DNA of 64,000 bases from Mergibacter septicus. GTDB taxonomy: Bacteria > Pseudomonadota > Gammaproteobacteria > Enterobacterales > Pasteurellaceae. Both the position numbers and the translations under genes were made by a program. The DNA lies in the NCBI RefSeq assembly GCF_003265225.1, contig NZ_CP022013.1:1707001-1771000 (forward strand), in the 5' to 3' direction. Of this stretch, positions 32,600 to 45,429 are shown one piece after another. Position 1 is the first letter of the stretch. The number at the start of each line of letters is the position of its first letter. The notes beneath the pieces are model-generated. The model saw only the letters and a program-made list of their open reading frames with translations. It did not search any database and was not told the origin of the DNA.

Positions 32600-35173
32600 T
32601 TATTGTTGAGCTATGATTTTATCTTCTTCCAATACCATTGTGATCGGTTTTGCTGGTAATAAACGCCCCGATAAAATATCCTGAGCTAATGGATTTTCAA
32701 TTTCTTGCTGAATTGCACGTTTTAATGGTCTTGCACCGAAGATTGGGTCATATCCTACTTTGGCAATGAACTCTAAAGCACTTTGTGCAAATTGGATATG
32801 GTAGCCGTGAGCTTCCATACGTTTACTTAAACGATCTAACTGAATGGATGCAATTTCAGTAATATTCGCTTGATCAAGTGGGTGGAATACCACGGTTTCA
32901 TCAATACGGTTGATAAATTCTGGACGGAAATGTTGTCCAACCACATTCATTACCAATCCTTTTATGCTAGCATAATCAAGTTGTTGCGTATTTTCTTGAA
33001 TAAGATCTGAGCCTAAGTTTGAGGTCATAATCACCACTGTATTACGGAAGTCAACAGTTCTGCCTTGACCATCGGTCAAACGTCCATCGTCTAATACCTG
33101 TAATAAGATATTGAAGACATCGTGATGTGCTTTTTCTACTTCATCGAGCAAAATGACAGAATATGGACGGCGACGTACAGCCTCAGTTAAATAACCCCCT
33201 TCTTCATAGCCAACATAGCCCGGAGGAGCACCGACTAAACGAGAAACAGAATGTTTTTCCATAAATTCGGACATATCAATCCGAATCATTGCTTCTTCAC
33301 TATCAAACATAAATTTAGCAAGTGTTTTACAAAGTTCTGTTTTTCCAACCCCTGTTGGCCCTAAGAATAAGAATGAACCAATCGGACGATTTGGATCGGA
33401 TAACCCCGCTCGGCTGCGGCGAATTGCATTTGCAACAGCATCAACCGCTTCGCATTGACCAATAACACGTTTATGTAGTTCTTGTTCCATACGTAATAAT
33501 TTTTCTTTTTCACCTTCCATCATTCGAGAAACAGGAATACCTGTTGCTTTTGATAGCACTTCGGCAATTTCTTCGTCTGTAACACGATAGCGTAATAAAG
33601 TCATCTCTTTATTTTCCGCATTTTCAGCTTGTTGTAGTTGTTTTTCTAATGCTGGAATTACACCATATTGTAGTTCTGACATTTTGGCATAATCACTAAC
33701 TCGTCTCGCTTGCTCCATTTGTGTTTTTGCATTTTCCAGTTCAGTTTTGATATGTTGTGTACCAGAAAGTGTTGCTTTTTCACTTTTCCAAATTTCTTCT
33801 AATTCTGAATACTCACGTTCTTTTGTACTGAGTTCTTGTTCTAACATTTCTAAGCGTTTACGGCTTGCATCATCATCTTCTTTTTGTAACGCTTGTTGTT
33901 CTAGTTTTAACTGGATAATTCTGCGTTCTAATTTTTCTAATGGTTGAGGTTTCGAATCTATCTCCATACGGATACTTGATGCTGCCTCATCAATCAGATC
34001 GATCGCTTTATCAGGTAATTGGCGATCTGAAATATAACGATGTGATAACGTCGCTGCAGCTACGATAGCTGGATCAGTGATTTGAACGTGATGATGAATT
34101 TCATACCGTTCTTTTAGACCACGCAAGATTGCAATCGTATCCTCAACAGTTGGTTCATCAACTAATACTTTTTGGAAACGGCGTTCAAGTGCAGGATCTT
34201 TTTCAATATATTGACGATATTCATCTAATGTTGTCGCACCAACACAGTGTAATTCTCCACGTGCCAGTGCAGGTTTTAGCATATTGCCAGCATCCATTGC
34301 ACCATCAGTTTTACCAGCACCAACCATAGTGTGGATTTCATCAATAAAGAGAATTACACGCCCTTGTTCTTTGGCTAATTCGTTGAGTACAGCTTTAAGG
34401 CGTTCTTCAAATTCACCACGATATTTTGCCCCAGCGATTAATGCTCCCATATCAAGTGATAAAACACGCTTATGGCGTAAACCTTCGGGTACTTCAGCAT
34501 TGACAATACGTTGTGCTAACCCTTCAACAATAGCGGTTTTACCAACCCCGGGTTCTCCAATAAGTACAGGATTATTTTTGGTGCGGCGTTGTAATACTTG
34601 AATCGCACGGCGAATTTCATCATCACGCCCAATGACAGGATCAAGTTTTCCTTGTTCTGCACGTTCGGTTAAATCAACGGTGTATTTTTTCAAAGCTTGG
34701 CGAGTATCTTCGGCATTTTGGTCGTTAACATTTTCACCACCACGCATTTTATCAATATTGGTCAATAATGCTTGTTTACTTAAACCTACTTTTTGCAAAA
34801 TATCGGTGATTTTGTCGTGGCTTTCTAAACAGGCTAAGACAAATAATTCTGATGAAATAAATTTATCACCTCGTTGTTGGGCTAATTTATCGCAGAGGTT
34901 AAGAATTTGAATTAAACCTCGAGAAAGTTGAACATCACCTGCTATGCCAGAGACTTTGGCTAAGCGATCGATTTCTTGGTTCAACTGTTGTTTTAGTTCA
35001 GCAACATTGATACCACAACTGACTAATAATGGTTGGATAGAACCGCCTTCTTGATGTAGTAATGCAGACATTAAATGAAGTGGTTCAATAAATTGATTAT
35101 CTTTTCCTACTGCTAATGATTGTGCTTCAGCTAATGCTTGTTGAAACTTTGTTGTAAATTTTTCGATATTCAT
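32600..35173 (-). CDS. clpB: Chaperone/disaggregase ClpB
   Basis: Hexameric AAA+ disaggregase that works with DnaK. 857 residues from [11 protein letters not shown], the usual ClpB start; a four-residue longer frame exists but has no better ribosome site. The N-terminal Clp-N repeat domain (1-145), NBD1 with Walker A GEPGVGKT (about 203) and Walker B LFIDEIH (about 274), the coiled-coil middle domain (about 405-525) and NBD2 with GPTGVGKT (about 606) and [10 protein letters not shown] (about 670) are all intact. Own heat-shock promoter and terminator, so probably monocistronic. Confidence 0.97.
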   Translation of the reverse strand: MNIEKFTTKFQQALAEAQSLAVGKDNQFIEPLHLMSALLHQEGGSIQPLLVSCGINVAELKQQLNQEIDRLAKVSGIAGDVQLSRGLIQILNLCDKLAQQRGDKFISSELFVLACLESHDKITDILQKVGLSKQALLTNIDKMRGGENVNDQNAEDTRQALKKYTVDLTERAEQGKLDPVIGRDDEIRRAIQVLQRRTKNNPVLIGEPGVGKTAIVEGLAQRIVNAEVPEGLRHKRVLSLDMGALIAGAKYRGEFEERLKAVLNELAKEQGRVILFIDEIHTMVGAGKTDGAMDAGNMLKPALARGELHCVGATTLDEYRQYIEKDPALERRFQKVLVDEPTVEDTIAILRGLKERYEIHHHVQITDPAIVAAATLSHRYISDRQLPDKAIDLIDEAASSIRMEIDSKPQPLEKLERRIIQLKLEQQALQKEDDDASRKRLEMLEQELSTKEREYSELEEIWKSEKATLSGTQHIKTELENAKTQMEQARRVSDYAKMSELQYGVIPALEKQLQQAENAENKEMTLLRYRVTDEEIAEVLSKATGIPVSRMMEGEKEKLLRMEQELHKRVIGQCEAVDAVANAIRRSRAGLSDPNRPIGSFLFLGPTGVGKTELCKTLAKFMFDSEEAMIRIDMSEFMEKHSVSRLVGAPPGYVGYEEGGYLTEAVRRRPYSVILLDEVEKAHHDVFNILLQVLDDGRLTDGQGRTVDFRNTVVIMTSNLGSDLIQENTQQLDYASIKGLVMNVVGQHFRPEFINRIDETVVFHPLDQANITEIASIQLDRLSKRMEAHGYHIQFAQSALEFIAKVGYDPIFGARPLKRAIQQEIENPLAQDILSGRLLPAKPITMVLEEDKIIAQQ

Positions 35174-35208
35174 AAAATCCTCCATAACCTATTCGTTATA
35201 CCTTCAAT

Positions 35209-35237
35209 TAGGTGGGTGTGTTTTAGCCGCTTTCAAG
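35209..35237 (-). promoter_or_regulatory. Heat-shock (sigma-32) promoter of clpB
   Basis: On the minus strand CTTGAAA (35231-35237), 14-base spacer, CCCACCTA (35209-35216). The -35 is a perfect sigma-32 element and the -10 is close to CCCCATNT. About 35 bases upstream of the clpB start codon. Confidence 0.78.
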
Positions 35238-35282
35238 AGGAAAAAATAAAAATATATACAAAAAGTTTTATATGGTAGATTC

Positions 35283-35305
35283 CTAGCGGAAGATTATTCC
35301 GCTAG
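35283..35305. terminator. Hairpin after glpC
   Basis: Perfect 9-bp stem CTAGCGGAA (35283-35291) with TTCCGCTAG (35297-35305), 5-base loop, downstream of glpC on the minus strand. It lacks a good T tract on that strand, so it may instead be an mRNA 3' end stabiliser. Confidence 0.45.
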
Positions 35306-35330
35306 AAAAAGGTATGAATTCACAGCATAA

Positions 35331-36590
35331 TTAGGCTAATGCCATTGCTAATAATGTGATAGGGTGTAAACAAGTGCAGTTGGTTGACATATCAATTTGC
35401 CATTTACAGGTTTCACAATCAGAGATGATGTAATCAAAACCACCTTGGTTGATTTGTTCAAATAACCCGCTACCTATTGCTTGTGAAACGTCATAGTTTT
35501 CCGCTTTAAAGCCATAGGTTCCAGCAATACCACAGCATTGAGAATTTAACATTGTAAGTTCTAGATTTGGAATTTTACGAAGTAACTCAATGGTATATGC
35601 TACCCAACCTGCTTTTTCCATATGGCAAGCAGTATGGTATGCCACTTTTAAAGGAAGAGATTTTAGGGGTAATTTTTTTCCTTGTTCTTCAAGTAAACGG
35701 TAGATATAACGTGTTACGAGATGAATATCTCCTTTTACTTTACTGTTATTGATACCAAGAATATGCTCATATTCTTCTTTTAATGTAAGGGTACAGGTTG
35801 ATGATGTACCAACCACTGGGAGTGATTTTTCAACAATGACTTTTTCTAATTGTTGAATATTAAAATTTGCCTGCCGAGTGGCTTGTTGTGGAAAGCCGTT
35901 CACCATTAATGGCACACCACAACATTTTTCTTTTTCAAGTAGAACAACGCCAATATTCATTGCATTAAATACTTTAATGAGGTCTTTGCCTAGCTCTGGA
36001 TTATTATAGTTGACATAACAACCGTGATAGTAGGCAACTTTTTCAACAAAACGTGTTTGTTCTTCAGCTTGTTTTTTATACCAGTGGCGGAATGTACCAA
36101 AGGAATATTTAGGAAGAGAGCGGCGGCGATCTACTTTGAGAGTTTTATCAAGTATAAAGCGTGTTGCTTTTAATCCTGTAATGGTATTGATGATCGGAGC
36201 AAAAGGAGTGGATAATGTTCCCATAAGGTCGGTATTGCTTAATACCGCATCTCGCAATTTTTGCGTTTTTGTTTTGCCTTTTCCTTTGCCGTAGTGATCT
36301 CTTGCTCGTACGATAATATCTCCGATTTTTACACCTGATGGGCAGGCGACTTCACAACGTTTACAGTTAGTACAATATTTAAGTGCTTCATCATACATTG
36401 ATGGATTTTTTAAACGTAAACGTTCACCATCAGGACCAGATTGTTTTGGCCCGGGATAAAGTGGGTTATTCCGAGAAACAGGGCAAACGGCTGTACAAGC
36501 GGTGCATTTAATACAGCTTTCAAAACTTTGATCAGAATAAGTCTGTGGTTGCGTTTTGTTTGCTTGAGCGAGTAGTTCTTCTAAGTTCAT
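35331..36590 (-). CDS. glpC: Anaerobic glycerol-3-phosphate dehydrogenase subunit C
   Basis: Membrane-associated iron-sulphur subunit of GlpABC, passing electrons from glycerol-3-phosphate oxidation to menaquinone. 419 residues. Two 4Fe-4S motifs are in the N-terminus, CIKCTACTAVCP (about residues 26-37) and CTNCKRCEVACP (about 72-83), followed by two cysteine-rich CCG-type domains, CCGVPLMVNG (about 219) and CCGIAGTYG (about 354), as in heterodisulphide reductase-like proteins. Begins immediately after the glpB stop. Confidence 0.96.
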   Translation of the reverse strand: MNLEELLAQANKTQPQTYSDQSFESCIKCTACTAVCPVSRNNPLYPGPKQSGPDGERLRLKNPSMYDEALKYCTNCKRCEVACPSGVKIGDIIVRARDHYGKGKGKTKTQKLRDAVLSNTDLMGTLSTPFAPIINTITGLKATRFILDKTLKVDRRRSLPKYSFGTFRHWYKKQAEEQTRFVEKVAYYHGCYVNYNNPELGKDLIKVFNAMNIGVVLLEKEKCCGVPLMVNGFPQQATRQANFNIQQLEKVIVEKSLPVVGTSSTCTLTLKEEYEHILGINNSKVKGDIHLVTRYIYRLLEEQGKKLPLKSLPLKVAYHTACHMEKAGWVAYTIELLRKIPNLELTMLNSQCCGIAGTYGFKAENYDVSQAIGSGLFEQINQGGFDYIISDCETCKWQIDMSTNCTCLHPITLLAMALA

Positions 36591-37862
36591 TTAATTAGCT
36601 CCATTTAAAATCTGATTGGCAGTATGGAGAGCGGTAACGATCGCAACACCAGATCCACATCCCTCAGCCAGTGGATCACAACCACCAAGCACGGCACCAA
36701 TTGCAAATAGATTGGCTAAGACTTCATCATTTTTCATTGTTTGGCAATGTGAGTTAATTTTTAGACCATAGCGGTGATAAGGCTGTGGGCGTGAAAAACG
36801 AGGATTAGTCCAAGCTAAGCGATTTGTATCAGCGATTACATCAAGGTTAAAAATTGGTTCAATAATCTGATTAAAATCAGCTTTTAATCCATTACTAAAA
36901 AAGCTACCTGATGCCAGAACATAATTTTTCGCACTTAAAGCCATATCTTCGTGTCGGGCGGTATAGATTTTTTGAATTTGATATTGTTCAATCTCAGCAG
37001 AAATAACCTTATCGCCTTGCATTAACATACCACCTAAACGTTCAAATTCACGCTTTAAAGTATAATGTTGACGTAAGCCAAGCAAGGAAGGTGGTAAGGT
37101 TGGAATTTCAAATAAGGCTAAACCAGTTGCTTGTTGGAGTTGGGAGAAAAACTGTTGATTATTTAAACCAAAACAAGCAGGTAAAAAGACGGCTTCAGCA
37201 TTATTTGCATTTTCTATAATTTCTGTTACAAGTTGAGCAAAATTAAGTTTATGTTCTAGTGCCTGAGAAATATTGACACTGCGAAATTCTCTTGAGTTGG
37301 CTCTTAGATGATCTAATTCAGGAATATTCAAATAAGCGTAACGAATATCACAATCGGCAAATTGAGGATATGTTTTGAGGTTATCCGCCATTAATTGAGG
37401 TTGAAAGTCGTGATAGCCTTCAATTCCTAATAGCATAATTGAAGAATACGGATATTTTTCTTGGTCTAGTGCTAAAGTTGGGACGCTAGTAGGCGAAAGC
37501 CAAGTAGCTTGCAAGCTACCAATCGGGGTAATACGGTAGTGGTTCGTTCCTAATTCACCTTTTAGACCTAAATTAAGTTGGTTGGCAAGTTGGAAAAATT
37601 GTTGGCTATATTTCTCTACATTTTCAGCACCAATTAAATGGTAGGGGTGAAGAGAGTCTAATGTTGATATGCCTTGGTTGTGGTGTTTAATTACTTGGCG
37701 ATCTAAAGTGGAGTAACTTAACAAGTCAATCGAACCAGAAGAAAAATCAATAGCACTTTGTCCAGCAGTAATAATCGCACAACGTTGCCCTTGTTGTTGC
37801 AGAGTAATACCACAGAGTAAACCTGATAAGCCGCCACCAATAATAATAGTATCAAAATTCAT
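36591..37862 (-). CDS. glpB: Anaerobic glycerol-3-phosphate dehydrogenase subunit B
   Basis: Flavoprotein subunit B of GlpABC, 423 residues. The N-terminal FAD/NAD motif is [20 protein letters not shown] (residues 6-25) and a C-terminal [19 protein letters not shown] (about 388-406) is typical. Overlaps the end of glpA by 11 bases, so it is translationally coupled in glpABC. Confidence 0.96.
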   Translation of the reverse strand: MNFDTIIIGGGLSGLLCGITLQQQGQRCAIITAGQSAIDFSSGSIDLLSYSTLDRQVIKHHNQGISTLDSLHPYHLIGAENVEKYSQQFFQLANQLNLGLKGELGTNHYRITPIGSLQATWLSPTSVPTLALDQEKYPYSSIMLLGIEGYHDFQPQLMADNLKTYPQFADCDIRYAYLNIPELDHLRANSREFRSVNISQALEHKLNFAQLVTEIIENANNAEAVFLPACFGLNNQQFFSQLQQATGLALFEIPTLPPSLLGLRQHYTLKREFERLGGMLMQGDKVISAEIEQYQIQKIYTARHEDMALSAKNYVLASGSFFSNGLKADFNQIIEPIFNLDVIADTNRLAWTNPRFSRPQPYHRYGLKINSHCQTMKNDEVLANLFAIGAVLGGCDPLAEGCGSGVAIVTALHTANQILNGAN

Positions 37863-39525
37863 TATGATCTGTTCCTTGCATTTCTTGTGTATTTTGAAGG
37901 TGATGTAAACCGAGTAAACTGTAATAGATCCAACTGCTAAATTCGGCTTCTCTCAGTGCATCTCCCCACGCAATAGGTTCAATACCACGCCAACGTTCCT
38001 CAAGGAAAGAAGAGAGTTGTGTAGTTGCTTGTAGTGGTGTAACGACATTAAAACGACTGATTAAACCAGCAGCACGGCAGGCACAAAGTTCACCTTGGCA
38101 GGTTCCCATACCTACTCGAGTACGGCGGCGTAAGTCCACTAGGTTATTGACATTTAATTCATCAACTGCATAGCGAACTTCCCCAGCAGTAACGGCTTCA
38201 CATTCGCAAATTAAACTGCGATCCAAGCGTTCTTTGTTGAGTAGGCGATCTGCACGAGAACCGTGGCGATAAATCGCTGAAATACGGATAGGGTTTGGAA
38301 TAGAAATCGTCCGTTGGTGAGTTTCCATTGCGGTTTCACTGGAGCCGGGTAAGACTTGGCTAGCGGTTTTACAACTTGCTTGATGATTCAGTTTTTTACA
38401 TACCAAATCTGTTGTCCATTCAGCCATTAAACGATACGTCATTAATTTACCACCTGTTATAGTGATAAAACCTTCTAATCCGTCTCGTTCGGCATGATCA
38501 AGCAATACAATTCCTCGGCTAACATTCCGTCCAGAAGGATCATCATCTGTTGCCACTAAAGGACGAACCCCCGCATAAGCACGTAAAACCCGAGTATGGC
38601 GTAACGCTGGTGCCAGTTTTTCACCTTCACAAAAGAGCGTATCGACTTCTTCTGGGGTAACAATCATATTATCAATTTGATCATAAGGAATACGATCTGA
38701 GGTCGTACCGATAACACAAATCGTATCACCCGGTACCAAAATATCAGCGTTTGCAGGTTTACGGCAGCGGTTGATAACCAAATTATTGATCCGATGTCCC
38801 ATAATTAATAATGATCCTTTTGCTGGGAACATTTTAATTTTTAAATCAGCATATTCAGCGATACCTTGTCCCCAAATCCCACCAGCATTTACCACCACTG
38901 GTGCGAAAAACTGCTGTTTTATCTGATGTTTATGATCATAGGCTTCCACACCAATAACACGACCACCTTCTCGAATTAAACCGATTACCTCGTGATAGGT
39001 AAAAACCTTGGTGCCATTTTCTTTCGCATCAAGCATATTTGCTGCGGTTAAACGAAACGGATCGACTGTGCCATCAGGAACAACTACCGCACCGATTAAA
39101 GTAGGATTCACAGAAGGTTCCAAACGTTTTGCAAGTTCAGGCTCAATTTGCAATGTTTCAATGCCAGATTGCGTACAAGCTTCAATAAAGGTTTTTTGAT
39201 AAGCCAGATCGTCTTCAGGCAAAGTAATAAATAAGCCCTTACTGTCTTCAATACAGTGGCGAGCAATACGCTTTAAAATTTTGTTTTCTTCAATACATTC
39301 AACCGCTGATTCTCTATCATTAACGGCATATCTTGCCCCACTATGTAATAAACCGTGGTTACGCCCTGTTGCACCAGTTGCAATATCTCGCCGTTCAAGC
39401 AAGATACAACGTAAGCCACGCAATGCACAATCTCGAGCAACACCTGCCCCCGTAGCACCACCACCGATAACGATGACATCGGTTTCCATAAAAGGTGCTG
39501 TTTGCTCTTTTTGTTTAAGTAACAT
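37852..39525 (-). CDS. glpA: Anaerobic glycerol-3-phosphate dehydrogenase subunit A
   Basis: Catalytic FAD subunit of the anaerobic enzyme converting sn-glycerol-3-phosphate to dihydroxyacetone phosphate. 557 residues from ATG 39525, preceded by GGGGAAAG; a TTG five codons upstream is disregarded. FAD motif [21 protein letters not shown] at about residues 16-35, [15 protein letters not shown] near 52, and a C-terminal BFD-like 2Fe-2S domain with [10 protein letters not shown] (about 420) and [11 protein letters not shown] (about 455). Divergent from the S10 ribosomal operon. Confidence 0.96.
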   Translation of the reverse strand: MLLKQKEQTAPFMETDVIVIGGGATGAGVARDCALRGLRCILLERRDIATGATGRNHGLLHSGARYAVNDRESAVECIEENKILKRIARHCIEDSKGLFITLPEDDLAYQKTFIEACTQSGIETLQIEPELAKRLEPSVNPTLIGAVVVPDGTVDPFRLTAANMLDAKENGTKVFTYHEVIGLIREGGRVIGVEAYDHKHQIKQQFFAPVVVNAGGIWGQGIAEYADLKIKMFPAKGSLLIMGHRINNLVINRCRKPANADILVPGDTICVIGTTSDRIPYDQIDNMIVTPEEVDTLFCEGEKLAPALRHTRVLRAYAGVRPLVATDDDPSGRNVSRGIVLLDHAERDGLEGFITITGGKLMTYRLMAEWTTDLVCKKLNHQASCKTASQVLPGSSETAMETHQRTISIPNPIRISAIYRHGSRADRLLNKERLDRSLICECEAVTAGEVRYAVDELNVNNLVDLRRRTRVGMGTCQGELCACRAAGLISRFNVVTPLQATTQLSSFLEERWRGIEPIAWGDALREAEFSSWIYYSLLGLHHLQNTQEMQGTDHNEF

Positions 39526-39568
39526 ACTTTCCCCACCCAAAATTACCTAAATCGTTAATACTTGTGTT

Positions 39569-39642
39569 ATTTTACCTCAAAAAGAAAATAAAAAACCAAA
39601 AATTGAGCGAAAAAGAACAAAAATGCTAGAGAGATCACGTTT
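39569..39642 (-). promoter_or_regulatory. glpA promoter with CRP-like site
   Basis: On the minus strand a -10 TAAAAT (39569-39574) has no good -35, as expected for an activator-dependent promoter. About 70 bases upstream of the likely start, 39621-39642 has CRP-like symmetry: AAATGCTA, GAGAGA, TCACGTTT, with 7 of 10 core positions of TGTGA-N6-TCACA. A position near -70 is a normal class I site. glp genes are CRP-dependent in enterobacteria. Confidence 0.45.
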
Positions 39643-39722
39643 TGACAGCAATAAAATTTGCTAATCTCGTCTGATAAGGTTAGTTGAATGATTTTTATGA
39701 AGTAAAAAATAAAAGAAATTCC

Positions 39723-39751
39723 TTGAGTTATGTAATAGGTTTCTGTATAAT
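39723..39751 (+). promoter_or_regulatory. S10 operon promoter
   Basis: TTGAGT (39723-39728), 17-base spacer, perfect TATAAT (39746-39751), then a GC-rich discriminator CCGCCC typical of stringently controlled ribosomal promoters. Start expected near 39758. Confidence 0.88.
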
Positions 39752-39757
39752 CCGCCC

Positions 39758-40259
<502 letters not shown>

Positions 40260-40288
40260 TCCAGGGAATTATTTAAGAGGTTATTACA

Positions 40289-40915
40289 ATGATTGGTTTA
40301 ATCGGTCGTAAAGTTGGTATGACCCGTGTCTTCAATGAAGATGGTGTGTCTATCCCAGTTACCGTAATCGAAATCGAAGCCAACCGTGTTACTCAAGTTA
40401 AAACCCTTGAAACAGATGGCTATTCTGCTGTTCAAGTTACAACTGGCTCAAAAAAAGCAAGTCGTGTAACTAAACCTGAAGCAGGTCATTTCGTTAAAGC
40501 AGGTGTTGAAGCTGGACGCGGTTTATGGGAATTCCGTACTGAAGGTGAAGAATTCACTTTAGGTCAAGAAATTACGGTTGACATCTTTGCAGATGTTAAA
40601 AAAGTTGATGTTACTGGTACTTCAAAAGGTAAAGGTTTTGCTGGTACAGTAAAACGTTGGAACTTCCGTACCCAAGACGCTACACACGGTAACTCTTTGT
40701 CTCACCGTGTACCGGGATCTATTGGTCAAAACCAAACTCCGGGTCGTGTATTCAAAGGTAAAAAAATGGCAGGTCACTTAGGGAATGAACGTGTAACTGT
40801 TCAATCTTTAGAAGTGGTTCGTGTTGATGCTGAACGTAAATTACTATTAGTTAAAGGTGCTGTTCCGGGTGCAACTGGTAGTGATTTAATCGTTAAACCA
40901 GCAGTTAAAGCATAA
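40289..40915 (+). CDS. rplC: 50S ribosomal protein L3
   Basis: 208 residues. Starts [15 protein letters not shown]; the long loop reaching the peptidyl transferase centre contains [20 protein letters not shown] (about 137-156), with the Gln that PrmB methylates. 29 bases after rpsJ, with AAGAGG before the start. Full length. Confidence 0.98.
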   Translation: MIGLIGRKVGMTRVFNEDGVSIPVTVIEIEANRVTQVKTLETDGYSAVQVTTGSKKASRVTKPEAGHFVKAGVEAGRGLWEFRTEGEEFTLGQEITVDIFADVKKVDVTGTSKGKGFAGTVKRWNFRTQDATHGNSLSHRVPGSIGQNQTPGRVFKGKKMAGHLGNERVTVQSLEVVRVDAERKLLLVKGAVPGATGSDLIVKPAVKA

Positions 40916-40921
40916 GTCTAG

Positions 40922-41832
<911 letters not shown>

Positions 41833-41849
41833 TCGGAGGAGAATAGAGA

Positions 41850-42671
41850 ATGGCTATCGTAAAATGTAAGCCGACCTCCGCTGGTCGTCGTCACGTTGTT
41901 AAAATTGTTAACCCTGATTTATATAAGGGTAAACCATACGCACCTTTATTAGAGAAAAATACTAAAACTGGTGGTCGTAACAATTTGGGTCGTATCACTA
42001 CTCGTCACATCGGTGGTGGTCATAAACAACATTACCGTTTAGTTGATTTCAAACGTAATAAAGTTGAAATTCCAGCGGTAGTTGAACGTTTAGAATATGA
42101 TCCAAACCGTTCTGCTAACATCGCTTTAGTGCTTTATAAAGATGGTGAACGCCGTTATATCTTAGCACCTAAAGGTTTAGCAGTTGGTGATCAAATCCAA
42201 GCTGGTGTTAATGCACCAATTAAAGTTGGTAATACGTTACCAATGCGTAGCATTCCAGTTGGTACAACAGTACATAACGTAGAATTAAAACCAGGCAAAG
42301 GTGGTCAATTAGCACGTTCTGCTGGTGCTTATGTACAAATCATCGCTCGTGAAGGTAATTATGTTACTTTACGTCTTCGTTCAGGCGAAATGCGTAAAGT
42401 CTTAGCTGAATGTAGTGCAACTATCGGTGAAGTTGGTAACTCAGAACACATGTTACGTGTGTTAGGTAAAGCTGGTGCTAACCGCTGGAGAGGCGTTCGC
42501 CCAACAGTTCGTGGTACAGCAATGAACCCGGTAGATCACCCACACGGTGGTGGTGAAGGTCGTAACTTTGGTAAACACCCTGTTACTCCATGGGGCGTTC
42601 AAACTAAAGGTAAGAAAACTCGCCATAACAAACGTACTGATAAATATATCGTACGTCGTCGTGGTAAATAA
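41850..42671 (+). CDS. rplB: 50S ribosomal protein L2
   Basis: 273 residues, full length. Needed for subunit joining and peptidyl transfer. The conserved basic C-terminus with [19 protein letters not shown] (about 226-244) includes the essential His of this protein. Preceded by GGAGGAG. Confidence 0.98.
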   Translation: MAIVKCKPTSAGRRHVVKIVNPDLYKGKPYAPLLEKNTKTGGRNNLGRITTRHIGGGHKQHYRLVDFKRNKVEIPAVVERLEYDPNRSANIALVLYKDGERRYILAPKGLAVGDQIQAGVNAPIKVGNTLPMRSIPVGTTVHNVELKPGKGGQLARSAGAYVQIIAREGNYVTLRLRSGEMRKVLAECSATIGEVGNSEHMLRVLGKAGANRWRGVRPTVRGTAMNPVDHPHGGGEGRNFGKHPVTPWGVQTKGKKTRHNKRTDKYIVRRRGK

Positions 42672-42694
42672 TTTAAATTAAATAAAGAGGATAA

Positions 42695-42973
<279 letters not shown>

Positions 42974-42980
42974 GGGGTAA

Positions 42981-43316
<336 letters not shown>

Positions 43317-43333
43317 TCAGTAGGAGAATAGCA

Positions 43334-44041
43334 ATGGGTCAAAAAGTACATCCACATGGTATTCGCCTAGGTATTGTTAAACCTTGGTCATCTACTTGGT
43401 ATGCGAATACACAGGATTTCGCCGATAACTTAGAAGGCGACTTCAAAGTACGTAAATTCTTAATGAAAGAACTAGCGAATGCTTCTGTTTCACGTATCAC
43501 TATTGAACGTCCAGCAAAAAGTATTCGTGTTACTATTCACACAGCTCGCCCGGGTATCGTTATCGGTAAAAAAGGTGAAGATGTTGAAAAATTGCGTAAT
43601 GCGGTAGCTGCAATTGCAGGTGTTCCAGCGCAAATCAACATTGCTGAAGTGAAAAAACCGGAATTAGATGCAAAATTAGTTGCAGACAGCATCGCAGCTC
43701 AATTAGAACGTCGTGTTATGTTCCGCCGTGCAATGAAACGTGCAGTACAAAATGCAATGCGTTTAGGTGCTAAAGGTATCAAAGTTGAAGTTAGCGGTCG
43801 TTTAGGTGGTGCAGAGATTGCACGTTCTGAATGGTATCGTGAAGGTCGTGTACCATTACATACATTACGTGCGGACATCGATTATAACACTGCTGAAGCT
43901 CATACTACTTACGGCGTTATCGGCGTTAAAGTATGGATCTTCAAAGGTGAAATTCTTGGTGGAATGGCTGCAGTTATGCAATCAGAACAACAACAACCTG
44001 CGGAAAAGCCAAAAAAGGCTCCACGCAAAGGTCGTAAGTAA
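43334..44041 (+). CDS. rpsC: 30S ribosomal protein S3
   Basis: 235 residues, full length. N-terminal KH domain with [15 protein letters not shown] (about 75-89) and the C-terminal domain whose basic patch [13 protein letters not shown] (about 126-138) contributes to mRNA helicase activity at the entry channel. C-terminal tail is Gln/Lys rich, as usual. Confidence 0.98.
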   Translation: MGQKVHPHGIRLGIVKPWSSTWYANTQDFADNLEGDFKVRKFLMKELANASVSRITIERPAKSIRVTIHTARPGIVIGKKGEDVEKLRNAVAAIAGVPAQINIAEVKKPELDAKLVADSIAAQLERRVMFRRAMKRAVQNAMRLGAKGIKVEVSGRLGGAEIARSEWYREGRVPLHTLRADIDYNTAEAHTTYGVIGVKVWIFKGEILGGMAAVMQSEQQQPAEKPKKAPRKGRK

Positions 44042-44054
44042 GGAGATTGACTAA

Positions 44055-44464
<410 letters not shown>

Positions 44465-44465
<1 letters not shown>

Positions 44466-44656
44466 TGAAAGCTCAAGAACTACGTACAAAAAGTGTTGAA
44501 GAGCTGAATGCTGAATTGGTTAACTTGTTAGGTGAGCAATTCAAGTTGCGTATGCAAGCAGCCACCGGTCAGCTTCAACAAACTCATCAGTTAAAACAAG
44601 TGCGTCGTCAAATCGCAGTTGTTAAAACTGTATTAACCGAGAAGGCGGGTGTGTAA
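44465..44656 (+). CDS. rpmC: 50S ribosomal protein L29
   Basis: 63 residues, two-helix protein at the tunnel exit. [31 protein letters not shown] is typical. Overlaps both neighbours by one base (taATG), so it is tightly coupled between rplP and rpsQ. Confidence 0.98.
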
Positions 44657-44910
44657 TGAGTGAAAAAATTCGTTCAGTACAAGGTCGAGTAGTTAGTGAT
44701 AAGATGGAAAAATCTTTCACAGTTGCTATCGAGCGTATGGTTAAACACCCAATTTATGGTAAGTTTATCCGTCGTACAACCAAATTACATGTACACGATG
44801 AAAACAATGAAGCAAAAGTAGGTGATTTAGTAGAAATTCGTGAATGTCGTCCAATTTCTAAAACTAAATCATGGACTTTAGTTCGTGTTGTAGAAAAAGC
44901 AGTTATTTAA
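44656..44910 (+). CDS. rpsQ: 30S ribosomal protein S17
   Basis: 84 residues, OB-fold primary-binding protein of the 30[23 protein letters not shown] and the [20 protein letters not shown] loop are typical. Last gene of the S10 operon. It is followed by a strong terminator and then, instead of the nearby rplN, by 2.6 kb of foreign-looking DNA. Confidence 0.98.
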   Translation: MSEKIRSVQGRVVSDKMEKSFTVAIERMVKHPIYGKFIRRTTKLHVHDENNEAKVGDLVEIRECRPISKTKSWTLVRVVEKAVI

Positions 44911-44935
44911 TTAATTGTTAATCTACTAAGCAAAA

Positions 44936-44972
44936 TTAAAACCGCACTTTTTTAAAGTGCGGTTTTTTTTAT
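44936..44972 (+). terminator. S10 operon terminator made of paired uptake sequences
   Basis: Stem built from ACCGCACTT (44941-44949) and AAGTGCGGT (44955-44963), i.e. two inverted Haemophilus-type DNA uptake 9-mers, plus flanking A and T runs (T8). Paired USS used as a terminator is a known Pasteurellaceae habit. Confidence 0.93.
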
Positions 44973-45045
44973 TATTTATATTTACTTTCAATTTATTATT
45001 CCTTTCTTTTTTCTCTCTATTTCCCACATTATTTTAAGCAAGTCC

Positions 45046-45086
45046 AATAAGTATACTTATTGTTGTTTACTCTTTACAGAGTAAAC
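45046..45086. repeat. Compound palindromic element, copy 1
   Basis: Perfect 16-bp palindrome AATAAGTATACTTATT (45046-45061), 3 bases, then inverted repeat GTTTACTCT-TTAC-AGAGTAAAC (45065-45086, 9-bp arms). 45047-45076 is identical over 30 bases to copy 2 at 45337-45366, exactly 290 bases downstream. Both palindromes share the half-site GTATACT/GTTTACT. Looks like a double operator; no intact gene follows this copy. Confidence 0.85.
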
Positions 45087-45335
45087 AAAACAATCTGCCA
45101 ATAAACTAGATATATTTAAAGTTGTTATTTAGTTTTTTTTAATGGTAAAGAATTTCCTCTAGAGCCTAAAACACTTTTTTATGATTAGTTATATTTACAA
45201 GTATTATTTTCAGAGAAGAATCTAGAGCTAAGAGAGCGGTTTTTTGAAGAAAATATTGAGGCATTTAGTGATATTGAATATAACCCTAAGAAATCGTTTA
45301 GTTGTCAGGCAAGAACTTTAGCGATTTGTTATACT

Positions 45336-45376
45336 GATAAGTATACTTATTGTTGTTTACTCTTTATAGAATAAAT
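45336..45376. repeat. Compound palindromic element, copy 2
   Basis: Palindrome core ATAAGTATACTTAT (45337-45350), then GTTTACTCT-TTAT-AGAATAAAT (45355-45376), where the right arm has two mismatches to perfect symmetry. The first 30 bases are identical to copy 1. Ends about 53 bases before the start codon of the OGFr-like gene, a promoter-operator position. Confidence 0.85.
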
Positions 45377-45429
45377 AGAAATGTTACATTAATTTATAAT
45401 TAAATTAATACACTGTAAAGAAAAATGAT

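Larger units (their letters stand above)
44973..45429 (+). promoter_or_regulatory. AT-rich left part of the insertion, upstream of the OGFr-like gene
   Basis: No complete gene. Contains two copies of the island's palindromic element (listed separately). An open stretch without ATG runs from 45189 to a TAA at 45372; its middle part (45234-45330) translates to a fairly ordinary-looking protein string (ERFFEENIEAFSDIEYNP and on), so it may be the remnant of a lost gene. A TATAAT at 45395-45400 is a possible -10 for the next gene, but no good -35 pairs with it. Confidence 0.4.
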
